Assembly: GCF_003057885.1 (NCBI RefSeq)
Contig: NZ_QAGK01000004.1
Coordinates: forward strand, 186,001 to 250,000
Direction: 5' to 3'
Source: Oceaniglobus ichthyenteri
GTDB lineage: Bacteria; Pseudomonadota; Alphaproteobacteria; Rhodobacterales; Rhodobacteraceae
Length of the DNA: 64,000 nucleotides
The notes beneath the pieces are model-generated. The model was not told the DNA's origin and searched no databases. It saw only the letters and a program-made list of their open reading frames with translations. Shown piece by piece: positions 34,461 through 44,672 of the stretch (positions are counted from its first letter, which is position 1; each line of letters begins with the position of its first letter). The translations under genes were made by a program, and so were the position numbers.

Positions 34461-35509
34461 CTTTCTACAAGACCACTTCTAATTAAGGCTGATTTGAAAT
34501 CAGATCGGCAGATCGCTACATCTGCCATGTCTGTCCTTTGAAACCATGAGGTAGTGGGCTCTCCCAGAATGAAATCATGGGTGTGCCCCATCGCCTCCGA
34601 AAGCCGCCAGTAGCATGCTTGATGCTTGAATGAGTTCCCAATTTTGCGGTAATCGCGCAAACCATTTCTTACAGGAAGTAGCTCAATCACTGTTCCACCA
34701 GGGGGCATGAAAACCATATTTGTAAGACCAGCGCCATGAATGCCGACAATAACTTTACAGGAAGACATAAGCTTAACTTGACTAGGAAAATCATAGTCTT
34801 CAAAATTAATTACCTCACCACCAAATCTTTTCACTAGCGAAATGATCTCATCTTCGTTGGCAATTTTGCGACCGCGTGACTTTGATCTTGAGACATATAC
34901 AAAATCAGCTCCATCTGCGGTGTTTATTCCTAGACCTTTAAATACTTCCTTTCGCACTCGGCACATAAGGCTTGGGGAAGTCGTTCCAAATATTTTGGGG
35001 CAATCCGTAAGCACGATGCGATCGCATACTGCATTCTTATTGTCAGGGTAGGGCAACACCTCCTGAAAACCAACTGCTTCAAGTGTTGCTATATAGCGCC
35101 CATACACGTCCAGCGGAATAAGAGGCAATGCATCAGGAAAACGATCCCTTAAAATAATTGCGCGCGGAAGAGTTTCGGTTACCCAATGGTAATAACCACT
35201 CGCCCAACCACTGTGAATGATTGCTGGTGTTTTGCCAATAGGAGCTTCAACTTTCTCTGCTCCGCGCCGCATAAAAGAAAGGTAAGGGAGGAAAAGGTTC
35301 TTCATTAGAACAATAGGGTACCAATAACTTAACATCAAATTCAACTCAAAATTCGAGACTGAAAGCCCGAGTCTGACGAATGTGATTTTGCGGCTAATAT
35401 ATTTTGCGCTAGGAGTATACTCATTATAATCGAATTTTTCGAAAATTTTATTCCTAGAACTAAAACCGATTTGCTTAGAGTAAACTCTATGACTTTCACT
35501 CACTTTCAA
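34457..35509 (-). CDS. Glycosyltransferase family 61 (DUF563)
   Basis: A 350-residue protein with AIIHSGWASGYYHWVTETLP, the GT61 N-terminal motif, and IVGIHGAGLTNMVFMPPGGT and VIELLP near the C-terminus. GT61 members transfer xylose or similar sugars in plants and animals and occur in bacterial capsule clusters. From here to about 36.5 kb the DNA is visibly richer in A and T than the neighbouring genes, a sign of separate origin. Confidence 0.87.
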   Translation of the reverse strand: MKVSESHRVYSKQIGFSSRNKIFEKFDYNEYTPSAKYISRKITFVRLGLSVSNFELNLMLSYWYPIVLMKNLFLPYLSFMRRGAEKVEAPIGKTPAIIHSGWASGYYHWVTETLPRAIILRDRFPDALPLIPLDVYGRYIATLEAVGFQEVLPYPDNKNAVCDRIVLTDCPKIFGTTSPSLMCRVRKEVFKGLGINTADGADFVYVSRSKSRGRKIANEDEIISLVKRFGGEVINFEDYDFPSQVKLMSSCKVIVGIHGAGLTNMVFMPPGGTVIELLPVRNGLRDYRKIGNSFKHQACYWRLSEAMGHTHDFILGEPTTSWFQRTDMADVAICRSDFKSALIRSGLVER

Positions 35510-36570
35510 TTCCTACCAAATATCAACTTAATCAGGGAAAAAAAGTTCACTCCAAATAATCGAGGTAGAATAAATCGCACCTCGCTTGACGTTCTTGAGC
35601 GCACTAGGCTCTCTACTCTCCCGACAAAATGGAGACTCCAAAAATCTGCGTGTAGATTCAAAAAATCTCGATCATTTAGCAAATTTTGTGCGACAATAGA
35701 CCAATTACGCCCTCGCTCACGCGAACCTTCCATCAATAGAAACTCAGAAAAGTAATCAATGAAGTCGGCGGTTGACTGTGCAAACCTAGATTTTATAAAT
35801 TCATTTCTCTTTATTCCCTTAAAGCTTCTTGCATTTTCATCAGATGACACATTTTCTTGGTGTCGTCGATGAAACATCAGGACTTTAGGGATAGTTTCAA
35901 TTTTATAATTTTCCAAAATTCCTAAAATTGTCATCATTGCATCTTCGTTAAGGCATTTTCTATTATTTAAGGGAAGCTTATCAAGCTTACTCCTTTCATA
36001 AGCAGCCGAGCAACCTATTATGGTTGGAAGATAATCGCTCCGCTCCTGAAAATCACAACCATTAAACCACTTTTGTATGGTTGCAGATCTTCTTTGACCG
36101 AGATTTTTAGCTACTAAATCACCCGCATCATTAAACTCATCATAATGAGATTGAATGACTTCAGCTCGGCTACTCCTCCAAGCCTTCACGGTTTCCATAG
36201 TTCTATCAATATGCGAAATATCATCACCAGCAGCTACAATAAATAGGTCCCCTTGCGCCCGCCTACTTACAGTCAAGATGTGATCTATCGTCCCGCAATT
36301 ATTTTTAGTTCTATTAAGTAGCACCCTATGAATTCCATTGTAATCTCCTGCCATGCTCTCCATGATTTCGTAAGTTCGATCACTGGAGCAATCATCCGAA
36401 AGAATAATTTCTAGAGGGGAATAGCTTTGCGCAAAAGCGGCTTCTACCGCTTCGCGAATGTACCGCTCTTGATTGTAAGCGAAGATCGCAAAGGTGACGA
36501 GTGGGTGATCTTCCGTACTTAATAACGGCGCAGCGCTATCGCAGTTCTTTATCTTTACCTGATTATCCAT
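35506..36570 (-). CDS. Glycosyltransferase family 2
   Basis: A 354-residue GT-A protein starting with PLVTFAIFAYNQERYIREAV and the DxD-type stretch LSDDCSSDRTYEIMES. The C-terminal half (FIDYFSEFLL and beyond) is unlike classic GT2 proteins and may bind a partner. It overlaps the flippase stop by 16 bases. The gene is AT-rich with many rare codons for this genome. Confidence 0.88.
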   Translation of the reverse strand: MDNQVKIKNCDSAAPLLSTEDHPLVTFAIFAYNQERYIREAVEAAFAQSYSPLEIILSDDCSSDRTYEIMESMAGDYNGIHRVLLNRTKNNCGTIDHILTVSRRAQGDLFIVAAGDDISHIDRTMETVKAWRSSRAEVIQSHYDEFNDAGDLVAKNLGQRRSATIQKWFNGCDFQERSDYLPTIIGCSAAYERSKLDKLPLNNRKCLNEDAMMTILGILENYKIETIPKVLMFHRRHQENVSSDENARSFKGIKRNEFIKSRFAQSTADFIDYFSEFLLMEGSRERGRNWSIVAQNLLNDRDFLNLHADFWSLHFVGRVESLVRSRTSSEVRFILPRLFGVNFFSLIKLIFGRN

Positions 36571-38060
36571 CGCCTTACCTGCTTTCCAATTAACACAACG
36601 CTACGCAGTTTGCCACCTGCCCCTGACATTTCCGACAATCTTAGGAGCGCCCAAAGAGCAGCGGCGGCAGCTAACGTAATCCCAAGCACGGCACCTGCGA
36701 TCTCCCTCCAATAAGCGGCGATCATTATGGTCAGCGCGGCACTTATCAACGCAAGCCCCTGGATCTTGACCGCGCGTGTCCAGCGGAATCGGATTGCTCG
36801 CGATGCCAGCCACCAGACGAGCGGTAGGTACGCCACATATAAGGCAAGGAACGCGACGCCCGTTGCCGAAACGCCCATGATTGGCAGCAGGACTACGACG
36901 CCCAGTACGAAAACACTCGCTCCAATGCTTTCTATAGCAACGAAGGTTTTGCCTGCCCCTTTAGCCAACAGCACAAAGCCAAGTGGCCAACTCATTACCT
37001 TCAGGATATCGCCTAGAAGCTGCCAGCGAAGTACATCGACTGCTGACCCAAATTCAGCCGAATACAGTAGTTGGATGACCCATGGCGCAAGTCCTAGCAT
37101 GGCCAGAAGCGCCGGTGCAAACAGCAGTAGCGCCACTTCTGTCTGTTCGTTGACCAGACGGGTCGCGCTAGCATGGTCATTGATTGTGGCGCTCAACCTT
37201 GGGTAATAATCTGTTGCCATTGCGGCAAGCACAAAGCCAAGATATGTCATTCCAATTGTCCATGCTGCTTGGAACTGGCCCATTCCCTCGGACCCAAGAT
37301 CATGCTGCACCAGTGTTCGGACGGCAAGGTTGCTCGATGTGCTTACGAGACCGCTGAGCATAATGGCAAAGCCCAGGGTGGCCATCGTCTTCCATTCGCT
37401 CAACATTTCGGGAAAGCGCGCGTTCGGCCCTGCGGGAGGACCAAGGCGAGAGACGTAAAGATGGCCCAAGAGAAATGATGTAAGTGGCGCTAAGACCACC
37501 ATGGCTATTAGGCCTTGAGCGCCCCATAGCCAGAGGGCCACCACGCCAAGTGTCGCTCCCAAGATACCCGCGCCCACGTTTATCCTCGCCAGATCGCCGA
37601 TGCGGCGCAGACCAGTCAAGAGTGCGCTCTGTGATCCAGCCGCAACCGTTAGCGCCACGCCCAGTGAGAGCCAAGCGACTGCAGTAGTCTTGCTCTCGTC
37701 TCTGAAGATCATTCGAGCGATCAAACCGCTCGAAAGAAAAAATATCACAGCGCCGATCAGTGCGAGCGCCATCGTTCCCCAGAACAGCGCCCGACGTGTG
37801 CGACCTACCGCTTCGTCGCCGCCCAAGGCATGGGCGGACGCGATCTGACGAGTTCCGACACTGCCTATTCCCAAGGCCGCAATGGATGACGCTGTCTGGA
37901 TAAGTATCAAATAGAGGCCTAATAGCCCAACACCTGCTGGCCCTAGCAACACCGCTACGAATTTTATTTTCACAAGTCCGACCGCGATGTTAATAACTTG
38001 TGCGCCACCGATAATTGAGGAGGACCGCAGGATCGTGCGATAGGACGAGGGTCCGGTCAT
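36555..38060 (-). CDS. wzx: Wzx-type O-antigen flippase
   Basis: A 501-residue polytopic protein (about 12-14 hydrophobic segments) of the MATE/polysaccharide-transporter type, starting RSSSIIGGAQVINIAVGLVK then LLGPAGVGLLGLYLIL. It flips lipid-linked repeat units across the inner membrane. A short remnant of a second copy of the same gene start lies at 40871-41116. Overlaps the decayed aminotransferase upstream. Confidence 0.92.
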   Translation of the reverse strand: MTGPSSYRTILRSSSIIGGAQVINIAVGLVKIKFVAVLLGPAGVGLLGLYLILIQTASSIAALGIGSVGTRQIASAHALGGDEAVGRTRRALFWGTMALALIGAVIFFLSSGLIARMIFRDESKTTAVAWLSLGVALTVAAGSQSALLTGLRRIGDLARINVGAGILGATLGVVALWLWGAQGLIAMVVLAPLTSFLLGHLYVSRLGPPAGPNARFPEMLSEWKTMATLGFAIMLSGLVSTSSNLAVRTLVQHDLGSEGMGQFQAAWTIGMTYLGFVLAAMATDYYPRLSATINDHASATRLVNEQTEVALLLFAPALLAMLGLAPWVIQLLYSAEFGSAVDVLRWQLLGDILKVMSWPLGFVLLAKGAGKTFVAIESIGASVFVLGVVVLLPIMGVSATGVAFLALYVAYLPLVWWLASRAIRFRWTRAVKIQGLALISAALTIMIAAYWREIAGAVLGITLAAAAALWALLRLSEMSGAGGKLRSVVLIGKQVRRWIIR

Positions 38061-38851
38061 ACCGTCACCGCGTTCACCGCAATGACCACCTTTGCCGCAT
38101 CGGCAGGCTTAAGATGTGGACCCATAGGCAGGATTATTTCTTCATTTTTCATCTTATAGGCCAGTGGTAGCGCTCCAGGCACAAGGCGTGCATACGCCGC
38201 CCGTATGTGGGAAAGTATTGTGCGCTGGTTCAGCGTTCTCATCCCTACTTTCGCCAGTATTTGTTTCAATCTATCGCGATCGGGTGAGCGGATGACGTAT
38301 CGATGCCAAGTTGAATTTTCCCGATTTAGCACGTGCGGTAAGAGCCGTCTGCTTTCCAACAGCCCCTCGGAGTAGACCGTGGAAATCGGCCTGCGTCGAT
38401 CGGTCCAAGCGTCAAAATCCGGCAGCGTTGCCCGCAACACATTGGCTTGAATTGAGTCAAGGCGAGAGTTCACGCCCTGCAGCTTATTCACATAATTTTT
38501 GCGGCTTCCATATTTAATCAGCACACGGGAGCGGTTAGAAAGATCGGCGTTGTACTTTTCAACCGGCACGGATCGCGGTCCTACTGCCGTCACCGCCAGC
38601 CAATTAGCAATGTAAGAGTTAGGCGGATCGAGCAAATCGTCGCCCGGCCCGATGTCCAGCGATGGCAGTGTTCGGATCAATGCGTCAAGACCTTTTGAAA
38701 CACCCTCCGCATAATCGGCCCAATCTTCCTCTAATGCATCGACTTCAGGCCCGAGGACGTACCAGCCTGACCCAAGAACGCGGCGAATGGCTGTGTCAAT
38801 GTCAGCCCTAAGTTCTAAGTAAGCGGCGCTGCAGTCGAGGCAGGGACTCAT
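38057..38851 (-). pseudogene. DegT/DnrJ/EryC1-type aminotransferase with internal deletion
   Basis: A 264-residue open frame that aligns with the intact 365-residue aminotransferase at 41101-42198: both share DTAxxRVLxSGWYxLGPEV, [20 protein letters not shown] and [26 protein letters not shown]. Between VPVE and NADLSNRSRV about 95 residues are missing, in frame, including the segment [14 protein letters not shown] whose lysine binds PLP. A smaller gap lies near residue 50. It cannot be an active transaminase; it is either decaying or kept as a translational lead for wzx, whose start it overlaps by 4 bases. Confidence 0.82.
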
Positions 38852-38922
38852 TTTGAAAACTCATTGATCATATTTCGTTTATATTAGGTAGGATAATTGA
38901 ATGACATCGATATCGATATCGA

Positions 38923-40854
38923 CTATTCGAGTAGATCAAACGTTGCTCCAAGTTTTGTCGAGCCATCAACCGACAAATGCCCTACGTCTCTGTAAACTGG
39001 AACACCGTCTAGCGTTACTCGACACGTGCCAGCCTCACAGAGAAAATTTTCCAACCACACCACCCGTACTGTTTGTGAAACGACTTGTAATAAAAGGCGG
39101 GAGGCAAAGCTAAAAATGTGATGGTCCTCCACGGGGAAATCGCATGTGTCAACAGCGTTACCCATCAGATGATTGCGCACAAAGCATAATCCTAGATCTG
39201 CACCAGTTCTTGGAGGTGGCGACACTACAATCAAGTTCTTGCCGACGCTAGCCAACAAAGTAGATAGCGACGTCAATTCATTAGAAATTGCGTCCCTGCG
39301 TACATCCGGATCTGCGATGATGTTTCCATTTCGATCCCGCAAGTCACGCAGCGTCTGGTCGAAAGGAGAGCTAATTACAACAGTTCTAATAGATGGTTGG
39401 TTCAATATCCAATTCAACGCCGAGTCATTGAAGCCAAGACAGTCTTGCCATAATGTGATGCTACCCTGGGCCGCTAAGTTGGGAATAGGACCGCATTGGC
39501 TGAGTGTCAGTTGAACCATTGAAGGCGACGAGGTGCGGACTTGAAGAGCTTGCGCGAGATGCATCGCAAAGCTGTCACCCCAAAGTGCCAGTACCGGCTC
39601 GTCTGATGTGCGACAGTTGGGTGAAAGTGTGAATTGGCCGACATCACAATCGGGGTGAAGGCCATAGTTAGGAGCTAAGACATCATCGAAATCTGCAAAA
39701 TCACTAAAGTTACTCCCGGACGGTGTTCTACGTCCGTCTAAACCGTCCCCTATGATAAGTGTTGCGCCTATTATGGTAACAATGGCTATTGTAGCAACGG
39801 TCGCTAAGCCGATGCTCTGGCCTCCCTCAAGTAAAGGTGACGACCCTCGGAAGGGCTGCTCTACAAATCTCCAACTTAGCCATGCCAAAAAAAACGTTAG
39901 CACTAATATGCCAATTAGTAGAACCCCGTCCGGTTCAGTGATTAGACGAATTCGTGCGAAAGCTAATACAGGTTGGTGCCATAGATAAGCGCTATAACTA
40001 ATCAAACCAATTCCGACGAGTGGCGGCATACTAAGCAAACGAGCTGTCCATGTTTGTTTGTGTGCAAATCCTAAAATTAGCGCAGTGCCCACTACTGGCA
40101 CGAGTGTCCAAACGCTTGGCATTGGAGTATAAGAATTGAACCCAAAAATAGCCAACATAACTAGTGAAAGTCCGACAAAACTTAAAGAGTTTGCAAGCAA
40201 TTTTGGAACCTGACGGACCGAATGAATACTATAAACTGCCAGCAATGAGCCGATGAGAAGTTCCCACAGCCGTGTTGGCAGCAGATAGAAAGTGGCACTA
40301 GGCGCATGGCGCGCGCCCCATTCAGCCAAAGCAAGGCTGGCTAGGATTGTTACCAGCATTGAAGGGATAAGCAGCATCTTCCTTCGTCGAACCAGAAACG
40401 CAAAAATCGGTGGAAAGAAAAGGTAAAATTGCTCTTCTACCGCTAGAGACCAAGTGTGTAATAATGGCTTAAGCTCGGCAGCAGCACCAAAATAGTCGGA
40501 CTCCCGCCAAAATAAGATGTTTGAGCCAAAAAACACCGTTGCGATCAAACTTTTACCAAAGGCGATAAGCTCCCCTGGGAGCATCCAAATGTAAGCGAAG
40601 GGAAGGCTGAATATCAAAACAAAAACTAGTGCAGGCAGTATGCGGCGCGCTCTACGCTCATAAAAATTTCTAATTGAGAAGCGATCTGCTTCCAGATCGG
40701 ATAGAATTATTGAAGTGATCAGATAACCACTGATCACGAAAAAGACGTCTACTCCAACATAACCACCGGAAAACAAAGGTAAACCTGCATGAAATAGAAT
40801 GACAGGAATTACTGCTACGCAGCGTAGTCCGTCGATCTCTGGGCGATAAATCAT
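38923..40854 (-). CDS. OafA/YrhL-type O-acyltransferase with SGNH domain
   Basis: A 643-residue protein. The N-terminal acyltransferase-3 domain (EIDGLRCVAVIPVILFHAG, FVISGYLITSIIL, ERRARRILPAL) has about ten membrane segments. A C-terminal periplasmic SGNH domain shows LALWGDSFAMHLAQAL and ends with a Asp-x-x-His-like VGHLSVDGS. Such proteins O-acetylate surface polysaccharides. It is AT-rich and is inserted between the two aminotransferase-flippase copies. Confidence 0.92.
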   Translation of the reverse strand: MIYRPEIDGLRCVAVIPVILFHAGLPLFSGGYVGVDVFFVISGYLITSIILSDLEADRFSIRNFYERRARRILPALVFVLIFSLPFAYIWMLPGELIAFGKSLIATVFFGSNILFWRESDYFGAAAELKPLLHTWSLAVEEQFYLFFPPIFAFLVRRRKMLLIPSMLVTILASLALAEWGARHAPSATFYLLPTRLWELLIGSLLAVYSIHSVRQVPKLLANSLSFVGLSLVMLAIFGFNSYTPMPSVWTLVPVVGTALILGFAHKQTWTARLLSMPPLVGIGLISYSAYLWHQPVLAFARIRLITEPDGVLLIGILVLTFFLAWLSWRFVEQPFRGSSPLLEGGQSIGLATVATIAIVTIIGATLIIGDGLDGRRTPSGSNFSDFADFDDVLAPNYGLHPDCDVGQFTLSPNCRTSDEPVLALWGDSFAMHLAQALQVRTSSPSMVQLTLSQCGPIPNLAAQGSITLWQDCLGFNDSALNWILNQPSIRTVVISSPFDQTLRDLRDRNGNIIADPDVRRDAISNELTSLSTLLASVGKNLIVVSPPPRTGADLGLCFVRNHLMGNAVDTCDFPVEDHHIFSFASRLLLQVVSQTVRVVWLENFLCEAGTCRVTLDGVPVYRDVGHLSVDGSTKLGATFDLLE

Positions 40855-40870
40855 CTATAATACCACATTA

Positions 40871-41116
40871 TCATTTCCGTTTAGAAACTGCTGGGCGAAG
40901 ATCGACAGAACTGCGGTAAAGGGATTGTGCCGCGATTGACCGGCACCAAACCATGCTAATCAGGCCAACGCCGGAAAGTCCTGATAGAATTGCCAACACT
41001 TTCATCGACGAAATCGAAATCATGGTATTGACTGCTTGCGCGTTGCCAATAAACGCCATGGAACGGATCAGGCCGCAAGAGTTATCGAACACAGGCTGTG
41101 TCAACTTGCAGCACAA
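40871..41116 (-). pseudogene. N-terminal remnant of a second Wzx flippase
   Basis: The 81-codon frame contains FIGNAQAVNTMISISSMKVL then AILSGLSGVGLISM, which aligns with IIGGAQVINIAVGLVKIKFV and AVLLGPAGVGLLGL at the start of the intact wzx. The protein breaks off after about 45 comparable residues. It directly follows (and slightly overlaps) the intact aminotransferase, just as wzx follows the decayed aminotransferase. It is the stump of a duplicated flippase gene. Confidence 0.65.
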
Positions 41117-42198
41117 ACGATATTACAGACGGCTGTCGTCTGCTGAGCAGGCATCTGCGGCCCAATCGGCAGGCTCACTAGCTCATCCGCCATCCGGCGT
41201 GCGAGGGGGAAATCATCCTCGGCAATGCCCAGCCCTGCATAGGCTTCCTGCATATGCGGCGGGATCGGATAGTGGATCAATGTGCCAACGCCTGCCGCCC
41301 CAAGGCGCTGTTGCAGCGCATCCCGTTCCGTGCTGCGCACGACATACAGGTGCCACACAGGGTCGGCCCAGTCGGGCACATGAGGCAGGACCAGCCCGCT
41401 GTTTTCCAGCCCTTTGGTATAGACGTCCGCGATCGTCCGGCGACGGTCGGTCCAGTCGTCGAGATGCTTCAGCTTCACCCGCAGCACTGCCGCCTGGATC
41501 GGATCAAGGCGCGAGTTCACGCCCTGCACCTCGTTCACATATTTCACACGACTGCCATAGTTGCGCAATAACTGAACCTTCTCAGCCAGATCGGGACGGT
41601 TTGTGGTGATTGCACCACCATCGCCCAGGGCACCGAGGTTTTTGCCGGGGTAAAAACTCCAGCATACCATGTCGCCATGTGCGCCGATGCGTTTGCCCTT
41701 GTAACGTGCGCCATGGGCCTGTGCCGCATCCTCGACCACCGCAATGCCGTGCTGCCGCGCGAGGGCTAGGATCTGATCCATATCGGCGGGTTGCCCGTAC
41801 AGATGCACCGGCAACAGCACCTTGGTCTGCGGCGTGATCGCTGCGGCGATCCGCGTCGTGTCAATGTTGTGGGTAGCTGGATCGGGTTCGACCGGCACCG
41901 GCCTAGCGCCTACTGCAGAAACGGCTAGCCATGTGGCGATATAGGTATTGGACGGCACAATTACCTCGTCACCCGGACCCACTTCAAGCGCGCGCAGCGC
42001 AAGGATCAACGCATCAAGTCCGTTGGCCAGCCCCACGGCATGTTTGGCGTCACAATATTCGGCCCATTCCGCTTCAAAGGCTTCAACCTCTGGTCCGAGG
42101 ATGTACCAGCCGCTATCCAGCACGCGCGAGACTGCCGTGTCGATTTCACGCTTCAGTTCCCGGTAGGATGCGCCAAGATCGAGGAAGGAAATTTTCAT
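41101..42198 (-). CDS. dTDP-sugar 3-aminotransferase (DegT/DnrJ/EryC1 family)
   Basis: A 365-residue PLP enzyme with [19 protein letters not shown] and [14 protein letters not shown]; Lys186 should form the PLP aldimine. With the 3,4-ketoisomerase and acetyltransferase encoded just upstream it matches QdtB/FdtB, which transaminates dTDP-3-keto-6-deoxyhexose. It overlaps the ketoisomerase stop by 4 bases. Glucose or galactose configuration (Qui3N or Fuc3N) cannot be decided by eye. Confidence 0.92.
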   Translation of the reverse strand: MKISFLDLGASYRELKREIDTAVSRVLDSGWYILGPEVEAFEAEWAEYCDAKHAVGLANGLDALILALRALEVGPGDEVIVPSNTYIATWLAVSAVGARPVPVEPDPATHNIDTTRIAAAITPQTKVLLPVHLYGQPADMDQILALARQHGIAVVEDAAQAHGARYKGKRIGAHGDMVCWSFYPGKNLGALGDGGAITTNRPDLAEKVQLLRNYGSRVKYVNEVQGVNSRLDPIQAAVLRVKLKHLDDWTDRRRTIADVYTKGLENSGLVLPHVPDWADPVWHLYVVRSTERDALQQRLGAAGVGTLIHYPIPPHMQEAYAGLGIAEDDFPLARRMADELVSLPIGPQMPAQQTTAVCNIVCAAS

Positions 42199-42617
42199 TT
42201 TACGCCCTCGTTTACCGCGACGATGAAATCTTCATAGGCGCGGAAGTAGTCAGATTCGTCATAGGGGTGCGATGCCAAAACCATGCAAACCGCTCCCTGG
42301 CTAAAACTGTCCATTTCTCGCCAAATTAAGCGATTGATATAGAGGCCCTTGCGCGGATCGCGCAGCCAATATTCAGACTTCGTCTTTCCATCGTCGATTT
42401 TCATTCTAAAACTGCCGGACAGGGCAAAAACCACCTGTTCCAGATCACGGTGTGCGTGACCGCCACGTTCCGCGTCGACCGGCACGTTGTAGAGGAAATA
42501 CACACGTCGGATCGGAAACGGGACATGCCGCTCACCTTCAACAAAGGTCAGGTCACCACGTGGGTCGTGGATTTGTGGCAATGAGATTTCTCGAATGCTA
42601 TTGATTGGATCTGTCAC
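42195..42617 (-). CDS. dTDP-4-keto-6-deoxyglucose 3,4-ketoisomerase (FdtA/QdtA type)
   Basis: A 140-residue cupin: [20 protein letters not shown] and [19 protein letters not shown] carry the paired active-site histidines of the WxcM-like ketoisomerases. It moves the keto group from C4 to C3 of the RmlB product, ready for amination. The overlap of both ends with the aminotransferase and acetyltransferase genes supports a three-step pathway. Confidence 0.9.
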   Translation of the reverse strand: MTDPINSIREISLPQIHDPRGDLTFVEGERHVPFPIRRVYFLYNVPVDAERGGHAHRDLEQVVFALSGSFRMKIDDGKTKSEYWLRDPRKGLYINRLIWREMDSFSQGAVCMVLASHPYDESDYFRAYEDFIVAVNEGVK

Positions 42618-43369
42618 GTATTCAACTCTCCTTGAGGGAATTCATCTCTCCATTTTTTAACGGCTTCTGCAGGATAGCCGCGGTGAAAGTGTCGCCTCCA
42701 AGGATAAACATGCTCCCCACTATCTTTGAATTTCACTTTTAATGTACTTCCGACGTTGCGCCCTGGAACGCCTACGTGAATTGTATCCGCGGGCACATCT
42801 TCACGAACAAGTGTCATTGCTCCCACCAACGCACCACTGCCAACTGTTATTCCGGGGAGTATCGTTGACATTGTGGCGACGACTGCAAAATCTTTTACAA
42901 TACAGCCCAGCATTACTTCGCTTGGAGGGTGCGGGTCATTGGTCAGGACAACGTACGGAAAAATCCAAACAAAATCGCCTATCTTGGAGTTTTGACCAAT
43001 ATGGACGTTGCTGTGCAGTCGAACATGTCGGCCGATGGAGCAATGGCCTTGCAAATCGCTCAATGTACCAACTTGCAATCGCTCCAGTGCAATTATCCCT
43101 TCACGAAGAGTTACACGGTGCCCGGTTGTAAGACCTTCACCAAAAGTGGAGTTTTGATAAATTATGCTCCCGGAACGGATCAATGAGTTTGCGCCGATAA
43201 CCAAGGGTCCAGGAGGAAGTACGCCAGCGTGTACGCCAACTTCGCAATGTGATCCAATTTCTGAACCTGCGCCAATTTCGGCCATGTCCCCGATAATCGA
43301 GTAGGCTCCGATTTTCACACCTGCACCTAACTTTGCGTCAGGACTAATAATAGCAGTTGGGTGTATCAT
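42614..43369 (-). CDS. Left-handed beta-helix acyltransferase (dTDP-3-amino-sugar N-acetyltransferase-like)
   Basis: A 251-residue protein made largely of hexapeptide repeats ([LIV]-G-x4): ISPDAKLGAGVKIGAYSIIG, IGAGSEIGSHCEV, GTLSDLQGHCSIGRHVRLHS. The end (DSGEHVYPWRRHFHRGYPAE) is like QdtC/FdtC or the similar WxcM N-terminal transferases. It should acetylate the 3-amino group to give dTDP-Qui3NAc or dTDP-Fuc3NAc. Another N-acyl group is possible. Confidence 0.85.
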   Translation of the reverse strand: MIHPTAIISPDAKLGAGVKIGAYSIIGDMAEIGAGSEIGSHCEVGVHAGVLPPGPLVIGANSLIRSGSIIYQNSTFGEGLTTGHRVTLREGIIALERLQVGTLSDLQGHCSIGRHVRLHSNVHIGQNSKIGDFVWIFPYVVLTNDPHPPSEVMLGCIVKDFAVVATMSTILPGITVGSGALVGAMTLVREDVPADTIHVGVPGRNVGSTLKVKFKDSGEHVYPWRRHFHRGYPAEAVKKWRDEFPQGELNT

Positions 43370-43397
43370 TTGGGCTCCATATGTTGTGCTGATGAGG

Positions 43398-44672
43398 TCA
43401 CAGTCTCAGATCGCTTTTTTGCGTATCCAGAACATTCTTCAGGTCATAAAGGACATGATCAGCCTTGCCAAAACCACGCATCACGTCCGCCCCCATCGCC
43501 TTGAACTGGTCATGCGCGACGGCCAGAACGATCCCGTCGTAACCGCCATCTTGCGGTGTCTGCACGAGGTCCAGCCCGTATTCATGCCGCGCCTCATCCG
43601 CGTTCGTCCACGGATCGTGCACATCAACCTGAATGCCGTAATCCTGCAACTCGCGCACAACGTCGACAACACGGGTATTTCGCAGGTCAGGGCAGTTTTC
43701 TTTGAAGGTCAGACCGAGAACCAGCACTCTCGCACCGTCCACCTGAATGCGGCGTTTCAGCATGGCCTTCACCAGTTGCCCAGCCACATAGGCGCCCATT
43801 CCGTCATTTATGCGCCGCCCCGCCAAGATCACTTGCGGGTGATAGCCCATCGCCTCGGCCTTGTGGGTGAGATAGTAGGGGTCAACCCCTATACAGTGCC
43901 CGCCGACCAGACCGGGCCGGAAGGGCAGGAAGTTCCACTTGGTACCTGCCGCCTTCAGCACCGCCTCGGTATCGATACCCATCTTGTTGAAGATGATTGC
44001 CAACTCGTTGATCAGCGCGATGTTGAGGTCGCGCTGGGTATTCTCGATCACCTTTGCTGCCTCGGCCACACGGATGCTTTCGGCCTTATATGTGCCTGCA
44101 GTGATGATGCTGGCATAAAGCTTGTCCACCTCTTCGGCGATCTCGGGAGTCGATCCAGACGTCACCTTGCGGATGTCAGGCAGGCGGTGGGTCTTGTCGC
44201 CTGGGTTGATCCGTTCGGGGGAATATCCAGCAAAGAAGTCCTTGTTGAAGGTTAAACCCGAGACGCGCTCCAACACAGGGACGCAATCTTCTTCTGTGGC
44301 ACCAGGATAAACAGTGGATTCGTAGATCACGATATCGCCACGCTTCAGTACTTTGCCGAGGGTTTCGGAGGCCTTGATCAGGGGCGTCAGATCCGGCCGC
44401 TTGTGCGCGTCAATCGGCGTGGGAACGGTGACGATATAGATGTTCGCCTCTGCCAGATCTGCAGGGTCAGTCGTGAACGACAAATGCGCGGCATCACGAA
44501 GCTCATCCCCGGAGACTTCCAGTGTGCTGTCGCGGCCCTCGCGCAGCGCATCGATGCGGATTTGGTTTATATCAAAGGCGATCACAGGACGGATCTTGCC
44601 AAACTCCACTGCAAGCGGAAGGCCGACATAGCCAAGTCCAATAATTGCTATCTTCTTCATATCTTGTATCAT
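43398..44672 (-). CDS. UDP-N-acetylhexosamine/UDP-hexose dehydrogenase (TviB/WbpO type)
   Basis: A 424-residue nucleotide-sugar dehydrogenase: [19 protein letters not shown], the catalytic Cys in [15 protein letters not shown] and [13 protein letters not shown], typical of TviB/WbpO, which oxidise UDP-GlcNAc or UDP-GalNAc to the uronic acid. The ATG at 44672 overlaps the epimerase stop. A second dehydrogenase (45694-46998) is more Ugd-like, so this one probably handles an N-acetylated sugar. Confidence 0.92.
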   Translation of the reverse strand: MIQDMKKIAIIGLGYVGLPLAVEFGKIRPVIAFDINQIRIDALREGRDSTLEVSGDELRDAAHLSFTTDPADLAEANIYIVTVPTPIDAHKRPDLTPLIKASETLGKVLKRGDIVIYESTVYPGATEEDCVPVLERVSGLTFNKDFFAGYSPERINPGDKTHRLPDIRKVTSGSTPEIAEEVDKLYASIITAGTYKAESIRVAEAAKVIENTQRDLNIALINELAIIFNKMGIDTEAVLKAAGTKWNFLPFRPGLVGGHCIGVDPYYLTHKAEAMGYHPQVILAGRRINDGMGAYVAGQLVKAMLKRRIQVDGARVLVLGLTFKENCPDLRNTRVVDVVRELQDYGIQVDVHDPWTNADEARHEYGLDLVQTPQDGGYDGIVLAVAHDQFKAMGADVMRGFGKADHVLYDLKNVLDTQKSDLRL

